A stretch of 64,000 nt of DNA from Catenaria anguillulae PL171. Its lineage: Eukaryota > Blastocladiomycota > Blastocladiomycetes > Blastocladiales > Catenariaceae. Positions 1-10,670 of this stretch are shown in pieces (the stretch's first letter is position 1; every line of letters starts with the position of its first letter). The notes below the pieces were generated by a model. That model was given only the letters and a program-made list of their open reading frames with translations. It was not told the DNA's origin and did no database searches. A program made the position numbers and the translations under genes. The stretch lies in contig MCFL01000113.1 in NCBI GenBank assembly GCA_002102555.1, positions 1-64,000 of the forward strand, read 5' to 3'.

Positions 1-1214
1 TGTGCATGTCCGTGCTCACAATGCCTGGCAAGAAGCTGAGCTCCGGTGTTTGTCCGTCGCCCGCAATCGCGTCGCCACAGTGTTGCCGCCGAATCGAGTC
101 TTTCATTTCTGCGAGCTCGAGTGTAAAGCCAATGTGATGTGAAAGGTTCACTAGTTCGGCGTCACTCATGTGTATGAAACAAGAAAGGATATGTGTTTGT
201 GCAGTTTGTCGTGCCGAGTTATACTCCTGGATGTGCTCAGACATGTTCCCATCCACATGAAAGGGGCGACATCAACATTGCACATTCATCGCAATATGAG
301 ACACGATTCGGAGACGTGGTGTTGGATTCGTGCAGTGGGTGTGACGGACGGCGAGCAAATGGCCAATCTGGGCAGACTGAATGGCCATGTGGTCGTTACG
401 GAGTGTATGTCTCAGCTGCCTTGTCATGATCAATGAACGGACATCTGCGCTGATACAGTGCGTCGTGGAGCGGACGACATGGAAATGACGTTTTACCAAC
501 CGAAAACGGGCAGCTTGTCCCATTGTGGGCCCTTAGTAGACTCTATAGCTACTGGATCTTGCTCCGCTCATGGTGCCGAAGTGGTCTACAATATACAGTC
601 TGTCGGATCCAGCAACGTTGGTCGATGGTCAGGAGAAGTGCTTTGATAGTCGCCACCAGCGTAGCGATCGTGATTGAGGCAACGACTGGAACATGACGCC
701 AGGAAGTATTGGCGAGTTTGCATGTGGACTTGGAAGACATCTTTGCTTCAGATGCGGTGGAAAGATGTCATGCTGACAGAGATCCGTGTGATGTTGAGAC
801 TCGTACTTCATATAAAGTGGCCGCGCGCCGCTCATGATGTATTCCACTTCCAATATGCCAAACGGTGCTCATGATCTACGGCTTCGCATCCATGGCGGGC
901 AAACGCAATTTACCGAGTGCGCCAAGAAGCTTTGAATGCCGAACGAAGAAGCTTTGAATGCCGAGCCGTGGCGCAATTGCCGGGGAGGTTCTTACAGCGG
1001 GCGCAATGGCGTCTGCTTGGTACCATGGGCTCGGCTGAGGAGAAAACGACGAGAAGGATGTATCATATCATACACGATGACAAACAAACAAAATGAATGC
1101 TCAGGGTCGGCAAACAATCCAACGGTAAGCGAAACATCGAACACAAAAACTCTGGCCGCTGAGGACGTATCTCAACGCGGCCACCAGTGTACATACAAAT
1201 GATCCACCGCCTAC
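1..1214. other. No recognisable gene
   Basis: Only short overlapping reading frames of fewer than 90 residues occur here on either strand. None shows a family motif, and none resembles anything else in the window. The stretch is less GC-rich than the neighbouring genes and holds one small tandem repeat (924-967). It is probably intergenic, or the tail of a gene beyond the window. Confidence 0.5.
924..967. repeat. 22-bp tandem duplication, two copies
   Basis: The string starting AAGAAGCTTTGAATGCCGA occurs at 924 and again at 946, a period of 22 bases with minor differences at the unit ends. No coding role is visible. Confidence 0.7.
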
Positions 1215-1850
1215 CTAGTGATGTGTCGGGCTCTGTGGCAACGAGGCATTGGATGACGTGCGACTCCTGGTCTTTGCCTGCTTGATGGCGACGCCCTCCA
1301 GTCCGGTGCCAGGTACACTTGCAGCGGGCTTGACCACAGTGACCGGATACGGCAGATTCTGCAAGCAATACTCGCTCACGCTGCCGTACAACATCTTCTT
1401 CAATCCTTGATAGTTGTGCGTGCCGACAACCACCATATCCGTCTCTGGGATCGACTCCTTCAAGTACGCGTGAAGCACAGGGCCGACCTCGCCCTCGCCC
1501 TCGACCGTGACAAACTCGTATTGAAGGTTTGTGTGGTGGTCGTAGCGGGACAGGTAGGCCTTGCACTCGGTGATGGCGTGCCTGGCCTCGTCCTGGATCT
1601 CGAGGTTGTATGCCTTGTCGAGGTGGTCAAAGTAGGGCATTTTGGACTCTGAGTTGAGGGCGACAATGTAGACGACGATGAGGCGGTAGTTGGACGGGTG
1701 CATGTGCAGGACAAGGTTGGCCGCGGCGTCAAATGCTTGGAGGGACGGGATCGAGGCGTCGACGGCACACACGAGCGTGAAGACACGGTTGGAGCCCGAG
1801 TTGGGAGGCGGGCTCGTGATGGTGATGGTAGCCTGCGGTTCGGATGACAT
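1215..1850 (-). CDS. Universal stress protein (USP) family
   Basis: Intronless gene for a protein of about 211 residues. The body has the UspA-like alpha/beta layout: an early strand (VFTLVCAVDAS), a middle region with YRLIVVYIVAL, and a C-terminal segment VVVGTHNYQGLKKMLYGSVS followed by YPVTVVKP. The last part matches the G-x2-G-x(8-9)-G-S/T nucleotide-binding signature of ATP-binding USPs. Family members bind ATP or act as stress-responsive cytosolic proteins; the exact role here is unknown. I chose the ATG at 1850 (MSSEPQ) because the 25 residues upstream to 1925 look like untranslated sequence. The tail after the fold is Ser/Thr/Arg-rich and probably disordered. The gene lies just outside the left boundary of the inverted duplication (2131) and has no copy in the right arm, so it helps fix that boundary. 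Confidence 0.85.
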   Translation of the reverse strand: MSSEPQATITITSPPPNSGSNRVFTLVCAVDASIPSLQAFDAAANLVLHMHPSNYRLIVVYIVALNSESKMPYFDHLDKAYNLEIQDEARHAITECKAYLSRYDHHTNLQYEFVTVEGEGEVGPVLHAYLKESIPETDMVVVGTHNYQGLKKMLYGSVSEYCLQNLPYPVTVVKPAASVPGTGLEGVAIKQAKTRSRTSSNASLPQSPTHH

Positions 1851-2191
1851 GGCAGAAGGCAGTAGGTGTGGAGGATGACGATTCAGCGAGTGCTCATGGA
1901 TGATGGCACATTGGTACTTGTGCATGATTTATGATACAAATAAGCTTCCAAGGTTGGATGATTGGCGTGCCGTCTTCAATTTTTGGTTTGGACTTTGGAC
2001 TTGAGGAGTGGACACAAAGTTTCGCTGATCCTTCTGTCTCGCTTCCAGAACACTCTGGTGGAGGGCACAAGATTCCGATCTCAATCTCATCTCATCCCAA
2101 TTTGGAATTAAGTGTGTAGGTACTGTACGCCATGCACTCATCTACTATAGCCACTCACACTCTGTGCAATCATTGATTCAATTCCGAGACA

Positions 2192-3188
2192 ATGACGGCC
2201 ACCGAGTTTTCCGCATTCGTCACCAACCAGCCCGTCGTCGATGTCCAAGTCTTTGCCGACTGGCTTTGCGGCCGATCCGTTGCCGATGCCGTGTCACGCC
2301 GGCTGGCCACGCTGCGTGCTTCGCCTCATCTGCTGCCTCCCTCATCCTCCACGTTATTGGCGGCACGCAGGACTGTAGCCGCCAACACGAGTACACCGTC
2401 ATCGTCATCTGCCCCAGACTCGCCCGCACTCGGACCCTCTGCGCGCCATTCTCGCTCCGCAACAGCAACAGCAACAGTAACTGCGAGTGCCATTCCTTCC
2501 CACTTGCACTTGCAGCACACAGCAGACCTCCGCCGACACGTTTCCACAAGTGGCAATCAGCAGTCGCAATCCCAAGGCAGTCTGTCACGCCGACCGGCGG
2601 GCAATGGCAATGGCAATGCCACTCCTCCGCGAACAACTGCGTCTTCAACGGCATCGCTCAATGGCAGTGCATCAGCCACGTTTCCTCCGCCTTCTGCTTT
2701 GGTGGATTACCCCTCAACTGAATCAACCAGTGGCAAGCTGTCACGACGTGGGTCCATTCTGTTGCGCGACATTCGCCGAGCCGTCGGATCTGTCATGCTC
2801 CCGCTCTCGTTCCTCTCCACCTCGTCCGCTGCAGGCATCAACAATAACTCTGTCCCTCCATCCTCGGCTTTGTCTCAACAACCCTATTCAACACATAGCG
2901 CACACTACAATCAGAACGCTGCTGTCGATCCGCTCATCTCGCCCGCCATTGCCCTCTCGGTCCACCTGCACGTGGTCCAACAATTCCGCCTCTTTGTCTT
3001 GGCCGACACGTTTCTGCATCGCCCGCGCGCCTTTCTCACGCAAACCGTGATTCCAGTGCCACCGCACATGCGCCGCATCATGATTCGCGCCTACTATGCA
3101 TTCGACGAACGCGTCATGCGCGAGCTGCTTGGCAAGAAACTCAACTCGCGCACTCGGCGCGAGCTCGACGAGTGGGTCGTGGCCAACT

Positions 3189-3222
<34 letters not shown>

Positions 3223-4219
3223 CTCTTTGGCAACTGGAAATGGTGTGGGCATGCTTGCGGCTCGCCGTATGCTCGAAAACCTCAAGCGCATCATGAAACG
3301 CACAGAGGACGTGCCCGAGGGCGACCCCGTGGTGGGTGTGCTCATGGACGACTTTGCACTTGATTTGGGGTTGGCCAGGCGGTATGCCGCCGTGCACTTT
3401 TTCACCACCCACCGCATTGACACAACCAAGCGCAGGCTCGCGCATTACACATTTGCAGATCTCGAGGCGGCGGCCACGGCGTTTTTGGACCATTGGATTC
3501 GCGCAAAGCCCATGTCGTCGAGCATGTTGCAGCAGCATCAGCAGCCGCCATCATTGTCCGTGCCAATGTCGGCGCATGAAGTGGACAATGGCTTTGGTGG
3601 AGGTGGAGGTGGGCCGCTCGAGTCACCATTGGCGGCGGCGCATGTGCATTATCAGAGCACCACGACGTACACGTATGCATCGTCGTCCATGGCCACTGGC
3701 ACCGCGGCGGGGACAGTCGACGACGACACGGATGCACTTGCCGCGCTGGCGGCAGACTTGAGGGACGTCAAGGCGTACTTGCTCGGGTCAAAGGAGGTGG
3801 TCGAAGCGGTCCGCTTGGCCTGTGACCCCGAGCGACACCCACCGGCGCATGTGAGGGCATTGATTCGGCACCTGATCTCGATTGGGTCGGGCTTGGCACA
3901 CGCTGCGTCGCGCAAGTCGTTGCTTGTGGATATTGCCGAGCGAGTGGTGGATTCGAGTTTGGCAACGGGGGTTGGGTGGGGCGTGAGTGAGCTGGATGCG
4001 TGTTTGACGTCGCTGGCGGGGGCGCTTGTTGCTGGTGACGATCAAGGTGTCAAGGTGACACCAAGGGCGGCTGCGGCGTGGGCGAGGTGGGTCCATGGTG
4101 TGCGAGTGGCAGCTGTCAGAATGGTTGCGAGGCGAGTGGGTGGTGGCGCCGAGGGAAAGGGAGACGGCGCGAGAGAGGAGGAGGTTGATGGGAACGTGAC
4201 AGGTCAAGGCCCTGGTTGA
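2192..4219 (+). CDS. FIBP: FIBP homologue (FGF intracellular-binding protein family), left copy
   Basis: Single-exon gene for 675 residues. Recognised from conserved blocks of animal FIBP: VFADWLCGRSVADAVSRRL near residue 20, then RAYYAFDERVMRELLGKKLN, then LKRIMKRTEDV, then LARRYAAVHFFTTHRIDTTK. Vertebrate FIBP (about 360 residues) binds internalised acidic FGF; its role in fungi is not established. This copy is longer because of a Ser/Thr/Gln/Asn-rich insertion at roughly residues 50-230 and an asparagine run of 11 residues (3187-3222), both likely disordered. The C-terminal third is helical, with a basic/acidic tail. The ATG at 2192 is the first in frame and is shared with the right-arm copy. 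The frame is intact here but is broken by one base in the right copy (50144-52215), so this is the better candidate for the working gene. Confidence 0.85.
3187..3222 (+). repeat. AAC trinucleotide run encoding polyasparagine
   Basis: A run of AAC codons inside the FIBP homologue gives 11 consecutive asparagines. The matching tract in the right arm is longer and interrupted by other codons, so this is a length-variable microsatellite within a coding region. Confidence 0.9.
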
Positions 4220-4689
4220 CAAATGGAGCTCGTGATTCTCCGATCCGCACGAGGACATATGCTGGTTGAGCTGAGCGATTCAATGCAGTGGAAGAAACTA
4301 TGTATCCCGAATTGGAGTATTTTACAAACAACACGGCATCGATGTGGGTATTGCCCTCAGTGACCCGGCGGAGGCGTTCTTGCGATTCCTTTCCTTGCAC
4401 CAGCACCCACCATCACCTCCATAACTCTTTCGATCCAGTGCCGTCGATCTTCAATGTCATCAAATCCAAATATCGTGCGTGTAAGTCGTAGCGTGTAACG
4501 ACGACGACGAGAAACCCTCTGACCCGCACTCACAACACTGGACAATGACAATGATACACCCGACGATGTACCCGCAATCGTGATTCCGTCCCATCGCTGT
4601 GCTTGACGTCGTCGCCCTTGCTCTCCCTCGCCCGTCATGCACCCACAGGGTCCCATCCCGTCCCCAAGTCTTCGCCCACCATGTCGTGC
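4220..4689. other. Intergenic, no gene seen
   Basis: This stretch lies downstream of the FIBP stop and is largely shared with the right arm (about 49.80-50.14 kb). The open frames on both strands are short, overlap one another and differ between the two arms, so I do not call a gene. Confidence 0.5.
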
Positions 4690-5160
4690 TTTTGGCACAA
4701 TCCTATGGACGGCGGTGCCAGCGAACATGCTGGAGACCTGTCCTCGCCCACCAGCCCACTCTTTGGCAGCGGTACCCGCAACCAAGACGATTCGATCCAC
4801 TTTGGCGGCGGTGCCTGCATCCAAGACTATGTACATCGTGCGGCCACCCGCTCCCCAATGGCAATGGCGACAAGGACGACACCAACAATGCCCATGTCAT
4901 TGCAGATGGCATGTACTCGGAACGAGAAGACTTGGGTGGCATTTAGGCCATGGACGGCAACGGCTCCTTGTACAAAGACGACTTGGCCAATGAACTCCCC
5001 ATTGCCCCACAACTTTGCTCAATTCATGGACGCCCTCAAGGCCTTGTACGGTTTCACGGCCGCAAGCGCAAGTTCGGGTTCTCACCATGAAGCAAGGCAA
5101 CAAGCCTGTCACCCAGTACATCTCGGAATTCATGTTGGAATCCTCCCGTCTCCCTTTCCT
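4690..5160 (+). mobile_element. Gag-like fossil of a Ty3-type LTR retroelement
   Basis: A short stretch of translated sequence resembles the conserved core of retrotransposon gag proteins (Pfam Retrotrans_gag type): a segment like FAQFMDALKALYG followed by MKQGNKPVTQYISEF. No protease, reverse transcriptase, integrase or flanking LTRs are visible, so only a gag remnant is present and the piece looks broken. The equivalent place in the right arm (about 49.62-49.79 kb) holds about 170 unrelated bases. The fragment was therefore gained in this arm, or lost from the other, after the duplication, which suggests a fairly young rearrangement. Confidence 0.5.
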
Positions 5161-6300
5161 GTGGTTCGATCTCACCACTTCCATTCTCGCCATTGGACAA
5201 ACGCTCCAAGCGTGGCAAGGCATCCGCCCCCATTACCACAAGGCTCTGCAGGCGGACCGCCAATTTCCGGACTTCTACGTTCCCAAACCCAACTCGAGTG
5301 CGCCGCCCACTCTGCCGATCAACGAGGTCTTGAACCTGGTTCGCACCATGCCCAATGGTGAGGTGCTCCTTGATCTCGTCAGTGTTGACGGTACGGAGAT
5401 TGCTCATATCGCATGCATGCCTGGTGCCCTTACTCACATTTGGACTGGCGATTTCATGAAGGAATCAACTTGCCTCGCTTCCGCTTTGTGGAACCAGAGA
5501 CGCCGATCACCTTGCAAGATCTCCAGTCCCGGCCTGGCCTGTCGGTGGCGAGGTCGCGCAATGTTTCCGTGAGGCAAGCTGCTCGGGCCATTGGCATCGA
5601 AGTCGATGTGACGGTGCGTATGCCATTCATGGGTGGAGAGTTTCAAGCTACTGACATTGCAGGATCGTCACGACAGAGCACCTTGACGGCAATCGCCGTC
5701 AAGTAAGTACGCTGGAAGCGAAGAGAACATGTGCGGCTGGAGGACGGTGACTTTCTTGATCGTCTTCACTTCATGTATGTGAGGCTTTTCCCTCGCGCGC
5801 ACGAGTTTGACCGTGTCCACCCCGGTGGCACAGTCTTGGGGTTGTACGTTTACGCTTGACTTAACTTAACGCTCCGCATTGTCAATTCCCTCACCAAACG
5901 CAATGCATTCAATCTTAGCCTTATCATCAAGACGATTGCCGACAGGCTCCGGAAGCGAGTCTCTCATGCCGCTCAAGCCGCACGTGCCACGACTGGCAAC
6001 GCCAACCAGCCCAACCAAGCCAGCCAAGACGACGCCATGACGCCGACGCAGCCCCCGTCTTCTCCGGCCCCGGCCGCCCCTGTCTCTGCGGTGGATCCAT
6101 CTGTCTCCTCCCAGGTCAGCCAGACAACCACAGAGGCTGACTCGCCCACCGCCGATGGTGCCGTGGCCGCTGAACAAGCGCCGCCCGCACTTGCCGCCGC
6201 CGCCGACGATGCCGCCTTGGTGTCCACCATTGCTGCCTCGGTCCCAGTCACCACGATGGTTCATATCACGGAATACAGTATTTCGATTTTCCTTGTGCCA
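5155..6300 (+). other. Conserved open block of unknown nature, left copy
   Basis: This block is shared with 48440-49600 in the right arm and is open over two consecutive segments in different frames. One reads FLWFDLTTSILAIGQTLQAW and continues to a GEVLLDLVSVDGTEIAHIA segment. The next reads LPRFRFVEPETPITLQDL and continues to VDVTVRMPFMGGEFQATDIA. A third segment (about 5880-6270) starts with a basic helix and runs into a Pro/Ala/Thr/Asp-rich tail. I do not recognise a family. It directly follows the gag-like fossil, so it could belong to the same old element, or it could be a host gene into which the fossil fell. The right copy keeps a longer open reading stretch than this one. Confidence 0.4.
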
Positions 6301-6489
6301 TAAGGTGTTTCAGTGACCACTGGACGTAATGTAGTATGAGTCGGCATCTAGAGAGTGCCATGAAGTCTCCTTTGTGGCACACCAGAGAGTGACTGGTGCG
6401 AACACAAAGGGACACAACACTCGACCAAGTCATTGTCTCAAGCGTTCTCGAACCTCTGCACACAGATACCCTATGAAAATCCGACAAAA

Positions 6490-8601
6490 ATGAATGAAAC
6501 CTCGTGCAACTTGCCAGATGAGCTGGTCCGGCCAATCATCATTCTGCTTGTCCGATCGCTTCCGACTCTCTTGCTCCCGCCCGACCAAGTCACACTCGCC
6601 TCGTTCCTCAACGTCGCCCCACACCATGTCGCTCCCGAGGCTTCCCACATTGGCATCACGAAAATGCCGCACATGCGCATGGAAATCGGCGCACGCATCG
6701 GCAGCGTGCACTTGCTTGACCTGTTGCTTACCATGACGCAACCGCCGTTCAATCGACCTCTGCAATACAAGCAGGATAAGGTGATAAGGTTGGCCATCGA
6801 GCGGGGATTCATTCATGTGCTGGACTGGTGGGTCGCAAAGGGGTTGCCGCTCGGCAACAAGATCGTGTCGTACTCGCAGATGCCCAATTTTGGGTCGGAC
6901 CAAGTGCGCAATTGGTGTCTGGATCACGGGTTTGTGTTTCATCCAGACGCTGAAAAGAAGGGCATGTCGGCGACAGACATGGATTGGACTCCGGATTTGA
7001 CGGCCAAGCAAGCTTGCGCGCTGGATCTGTCGGCCAATGGCCGCTTGTTTGCACTGGAATGGTGGCTCAAGGACTACGGGATTGGTTTGGAAACTCAAGT
7101 AGATGGCACCAAGTGCATGCTGGTTGCCCTGTGCTGTGGCCATTTCAAGGTGGCTCACTGGTGGATTAAGAATGAACTCTGCCCAGATTTGAGCAGCGCT
7201 GTTGTCGCTGAGCTCACAACAGCCGAGTTTGACTTCCTCGATTCGGATCAGTCGCTCGTGTTTGCGAAAAGGGTGGTGGACGCATTCATAGCGACGGCGG
7301 CTGTGCAGGGCGAATTGGACATGTTCCTTGTCTTGGCGTGCGCAAACGGACAGATCGAGTTGGCTCAATACTACTTTGGCCACCCTTCACGGCTTACGCG
7401 TGCTTCATTGAAGGACTATGCGAGCCATCTGTACAGCTTTGCTGCCGCACTTGGTCATGTCCATGTCCTCGATTGGCTGTACAAGACCGGTTTCCCTCTT
7501 AACGGCCACAGTCTCCCTTGCCCCACTCTGGACGCGTTCATGTACAGTTACTCACACTGGGAGTACTTGGTTGGCGCTTGGCAGTCCATTTGTCCCGGCA
7601 TCGAGACTTCCAGCTGTGTACTGTTGCTCGATCTCGTTTCTGCAATGGGCCATATCGCCGTTTTGGATTGGTTTCGGCGTCGCCTCGATCCCCAACAGTT
7701 CGGCGACTTGTACGCCAAGGACGCCATGGACGAGGCAAGCAGGCAAGGGCACACGGACGTCCTGCAATGGTGGCTTGATTCTGGGTTGGATTACAAGTAC
7801 TCGGGTCGAGCAATCAAGAAGGCATGCACGACAGGAAACCTTGAGGTGCTTGATTGGTGGGACAAGTCGGGCATCTTTACGCGCAAGAGAAAGTGGGCGA
7901 GCTTTGGACAGATGGGCGAATGGCTGTCGTCGTATCAAGTGTTTGAGTGGTGGCTCAGGGCGACTCGGGCAACCCACAATGATTTGGAAAAGCTCAGGAG
8001 TCTGTTGACATGCTGCAACCAGTGGACCATCATTGAATGGTTCAGGCGGCACCATGATCCGGCCATACTTGCCCATGCCTCTGTCGCGAGCGTGATTTCC
8101 GAAGATTTTCACTCGGCCTACCCAGCAGTTCTGACTGTGTTTCTGGCACATGAGCCTGCCGCTGTACCGGTGTTGACCGAGTATTACTTTGGCCTTCTGG
8201 CGAACCGTGGCGACACGGTGGTTTTGGAGCAGCTACGCCACCTCGGCTTGTTGCCAGAGGTAATCAACCTGGACCGCATGGACGAGTCGGAGGTTTTCGG
8301 TGGTGGCGAGGACGAGACAGATGACTGGGTCTGGCCGATTGGGACATTAGATTGGCTGCTCACATCGGATCATCCATTCGAGTGGAGCGAGGAGGCTTTC
8401 AAGACCTGCACTCGGCTGAAACGAGTCCATCTCTTGGAATGGTGGGCTGCATCTGGCCTCGAGATCAAGGTGCCGCCGGGTTGGAATCCGGCGTCAGAGT
8501 GGAACGAAAACGAGAGCGCCGACGCCCAGTGCGTAGACGAGGCGAAGCGGGCTGTGCTCAGATGGTGGTGGGACGCGCGGTCTGATTTGTTGTCGTTCTG
8601 A
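6490..8601 (+). CDS. F-box-like / ankyrin-like HVLDWW-repeat protein, left copy
   Basis: Intronless gene for 703 residues. The N-terminus (SCNLPDELVRPIIILLV) resembles the LP-x-EL-x-x-IL pattern of F-boxes. The rest is a series of degenerate helical repeats marked by V-L-D/E-W-W or W-L: HVLDWWVAKGLPLG, FALEWWLKDYG, HVLDWLYKTGFPL, DVLQWWLDSGLDY, EVLDWWDKSG and HLLEWWAASGLEI. These are ankyrin-like, but with Trp-Trp at the second-helix position, a style common in expanded families of zoosporic fungi. A scaffold or substrate-receptor role is inferred, not shown. The start at 6490 (MNETSC) is fixed by the right-arm copy and by a third paralogue starting MNATSC at 26004. By eye this copy differs from the right-arm protein at 26 of 703 positions, and both are open. 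Confidence 0.85.
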   Translation: MNETSCNLPDELVRPIIILLVRSLPTLLLPPDQVTLASFLNVAPHHVAPEASHIGITKMPHMRMEIGARIGSVHLLDLLLTMTQPPFNRPLQYKQDKVIRLAIERGFIHVLDWWVAKGLPLGNKIVSYSQMPNFGSDQVRNWCLDHGFVFHPDAEKKGMSATDMDWTPDLTAKQACALDLSANGRLFALEWWLKDYGIGLETQVDGTKCMLVALCCGHFKVAHWWIKNELCPDLSSAVVAELTTAEFDFLDSDQSLVFAKRVVDAFIATAAVQGELDMFLVLACANGQIELAQYYFGHPSRLTRASLKDYASHLYSFAAALGHVHVLDWLYKTGFPLNGHSLPCPTLDAFMYSYSHWEYLVGAWQSICPGIETSSCVLLLDLVSAMGHIAVLDWFRRRLDPQQFGDLYAKDAMDEASRQGHTDVLQWWLDSGLDYKYSGRAIKKACTTGNLEVLDWWDKSGIFTRKRKWASFGQMGEWLSSYQVFEWWLRATRATHNDLEKLRSLLTCCNQWTIIEWFRRHHDPAILAHASVASVISEDFHSAYPAVLTVFLAHEPAAVPVLTEYYFGLLANRGDTVVLEQLRHLGLLPEVINLDRMDESEVFGGGEDETDDWVWPIGTLDWLLTSDHPFEWSEEAFKTCTRLKRVHLLEWWAASGLEIKVPPGWNPASEWNENESADAQCVDEAKRAVLRWWWDARSDLLSF

Positions 8602-8710
8602 TTGCCAGTGGATATGTGGTTGATATAATACATGAATTTCGATGTAGAGCCATGTGCAATGCACACAACACAGGCTCTCGTCATGGACGATATGACAGAA
8701 TCGACAGTCC

Positions 8711-10456
8711 CTACACCTTGAGCCCATTCACCTCACGATACCGACTCACCCGCCAACGATCCAAAAATTCGTCCCAATCCACATAGCATCCACGCAAATG
8801 CCGGACCGCCTTCTCTCCAGCACCCACCCCGTCCTGCACCGAATCAAATGCCGTCCGCCCATGCAACACGCGCCGATTTTGGAACAGCACAGCATCCCCC
8901 GGCTTGAGATCAATCATGACCATCTTTTGCCTGCGCACATGCTCGTCCCACGCCCGCATCCCCTTGTACCACGCCTTGACCACGTGGGGATCGCTCGCCC
9001 AACTCACGTCACCACTCGGCGGCGGCATCAGCGGTCCTTGGAACGGCGGCGCATAATACATTTGCGACCCGTGCTCATCCGTCGACAAGGCATGCTGCCT
9101 CGCCAACCAATGCGGGCCGTCGCCCGGCGCATGGTGGGCGTGCGCATAGTGAAATGCCGTCGGCACACTTGTCAATGGCTGCCAAACGTCTCGCGGGTGT
9201 GCCTTCACAAACGACCGCCACGTGTGCAGCATGTCGAGAAACAGCGAGCTGCCGCCCTTGACGTTGGTTCGCAGCATGTGCAAGAACTGCAGCCCGGGTG
9301 GGGCCTCAAAGTACATGAGGTCCATGTGCAGCCCAAGAAACAGGTTGGTGTAGGCAATGTTGGTGGATTGCGCAACGGATTTCACGTCCCAGGACGAGCC
9401 GTAGAACGTCCAGCGCAGTTGGTGGCCAAACCGCTTGGCCAAGGTTTCGACATAGTCGTCGCCGCGGTTGGTGGGCACGTTGTGGAAAAAGACGAGGCCG
9501 TGGGTTGCAAAGCGGTCCAGAAAGTGGGGCGGCAGCGACGTGACAGGTGGAAATGTCAGATGGCGGGTGCGGTCAGCAATACTACTCGCCGTCGTATGCT
9601 GACCATGATGGCCAGTTACCGCGGCTGGTGAAGAAGAAGCCGCAATGGGAAGCAGTTGCTCAATGGGCGGCAACGAGTTGTAGTCGACGTGCAAATGGCC
9701 CTGAGCATCGACCTCGGCACCCGACCATGGTTGCGGGTCAGGGTACAGATAGTTCGGGTGAATGGCATCACGGTTTGACGAGGAATAGTTCCACCGACGC
9801 AAAAAGCTAGCCGAATACCGAGACACGTGCGGCTCAGCATCGCCCAACACGGCCGCATCCGCCGTGGCGTGATCGTTGCCTGCCTGCTCGCCACGGGACG
9901 GGAACGCAAACGCCGGCCACTCGACTTCAAGAACCCACTGGTCAGCAGCGTCCGTGTGCGCAAACATGTGTGCTTCCGCCTTTCGTTTCGAGGTGGCTCC
10001 GGTGGCGGCGGAAGGATCACTGTTGCTGCGGACCCATTGCACACGGATGGGCTGAATGTCGGTTGGAATGTCGCCCGACGAGTGCAGCTTTTGGCGAGTG
10101 GATGGGTGAATGCACGCCGGACACGGGCAGTTGTCACGGAGCCAGACATGGTGGAAGATGCTCGATCCAGATCCAGACCCGGGCAAACTCAAAGCCAAGT
10201 GGTCGTCCTTGATGATCAGGGTTGGAACTGTGTCATCGGCAGCAGCATCTTTGGGAAGCTTGGCTGCGGCCACGGTAGACGTGAATGCGGCCCGATTCGA
10301 CAATGGTCGTGCGACGACACGGTGCGCTGGAGGAAGTCGCACATGGTGGCGAAGGAGGCAGCTGCCAACAGATGCAACCGGCATTGCTCGACGGATCGCG
10401 GATGGTGCTCTCATGGCGGCTGCCGTGGCCGACAACTTGGAACCGAGCATGGACAT
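8711..10456 (-). CDS. BBOX1: Gamma-butyrobetaine dioxygenase-like 2-oxoglutarate oxygenase, left copy
   Basis: Intronless gene for 581 residues. The layout is that of the carnitine-pathway dioxygenases (GBBH or trimethyllysine dioxygenase): an N-terminal zinc-binding module with VWLRDNCPCPACIHPSTRQ (Cys110, Cys112, Cys115), then a TauD-type double-stranded beta-helix. The Fe(II) ligands visible are His377 and Asp379 in GLHMDLMYFEAPPG and the distal His532 in RVLHGRTAF, with Arg534 well placed to hold 2-oxoglutarate. The first ~60 residues are rich in Arg, Ala and Ser and resemble a mitochondrial presequence. GBBH makes L-carnitine from gamma-butyrobetaine; TMLH acts earlier on trimethyllysine, and the sequence alone does not decide between them. 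It converges on the neighbouring ankyrin-like gene with about 110 bases between stops. The right-arm copy (568 residues) keeps every catalytic residue. Confidence 0.85.
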   Translation of the reverse strand: MSMLGSKLSATAAAMRAPSAIRRAMPVASVGSCLLRHHVRLPPAHRVVARPLSNRAAFTSTVAAAKLPKDAAADDTVPTLIIKDDHLALSLPGSGSGSSIFHHVWLRDNCPCPACIHPSTRQKLHSSGDIPTDIQPIRVQWVRSNSDPSAATGATSKRKAEAHMFAHTDAADQWVLEVEWPAFAFPSRGEQAGNDHATADAAVLGDAEPHVSRYSASFLRRWNYSSSNRDAIHPNYLYPDPQPWSGAEVDAQGHLHVDYNSLPPIEQLLPIAASSSPAAVTGHHGQHTTASSIADRTRHLTFPPVTSLPPHFLDRFATHGLVFFHNVPTNRGDDYVETLAKRFGHQLRWTFYGSSWDVKSVAQSTNIAYTNLFLGLHMDLMYFEAPPGLQFLHMLRTNVKGGSSLFLDMLHTWRSFVKAHPRDVWQPLTSVPTAFHYAHAHHAPGDGPHWLARQHALSTDEHGSQMYYAPPFQGPLMPPPSGDVSWASDPHVVKAWYKGMRAWDEHVRRQKMVMIDLKPGDAVLFQNRRVLHGRTAFDSVQDGVGAGEKAVRHLRGCYVDWDEFLDRWRVSRYREVNGLKV

Positions 10457-10670
10457 GACTATGCACGTTGACGTGAGGTTACGGTATGATTAATGGTGGT
10501 GGTGTTGCCAAAGGTGTCTGTCCTGAGTGTATTGTTATGCATACATTTCTGTTTCTGTATTCTATTTACATGAGGTGTCAACACACGAGGCCAAGTGTCG
10601 GCATCGACGTGACGTGATGGCGATGAAAACTTTGCGAACAGCCAAAACGACATCACTCGCGAGACGAGCT

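Noticed and set aside
1063-1566. 167-residue frame overlapping the universal stress protein
   Set aside because: It is on the same strand in another frame, Arg/His/Pro-rich, and has no motif; the USP fold in the overlapping frame explains the conservation.
2220-2654. Long antisense and alternate-frame open readings over the FIBP homologue, including a Val-rich frame (2888-3538)
   Set aside because: The poly-Val and poly-Leu runs are the antisense or shifted reading of the AAC repeat, and composition follows codon bias of the sense gene. FIBP motifs fix the true frame.
6433-6489. Upstream extension of the ankyrin-like protein (MSQAFSNLCTQIPYEN)
   Set aside because: It differs in length and start between the two arms and is absent from the third paralogue, whose protein begins at the equivalent MNATSC.
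8798-9631. 277-residue frame on the plus strand opposite the dioxygenase
   Set aside because: It is antisense to conserved catalytic segments, has no domain and appears identically opposite the right copy, as expected of a shadow.
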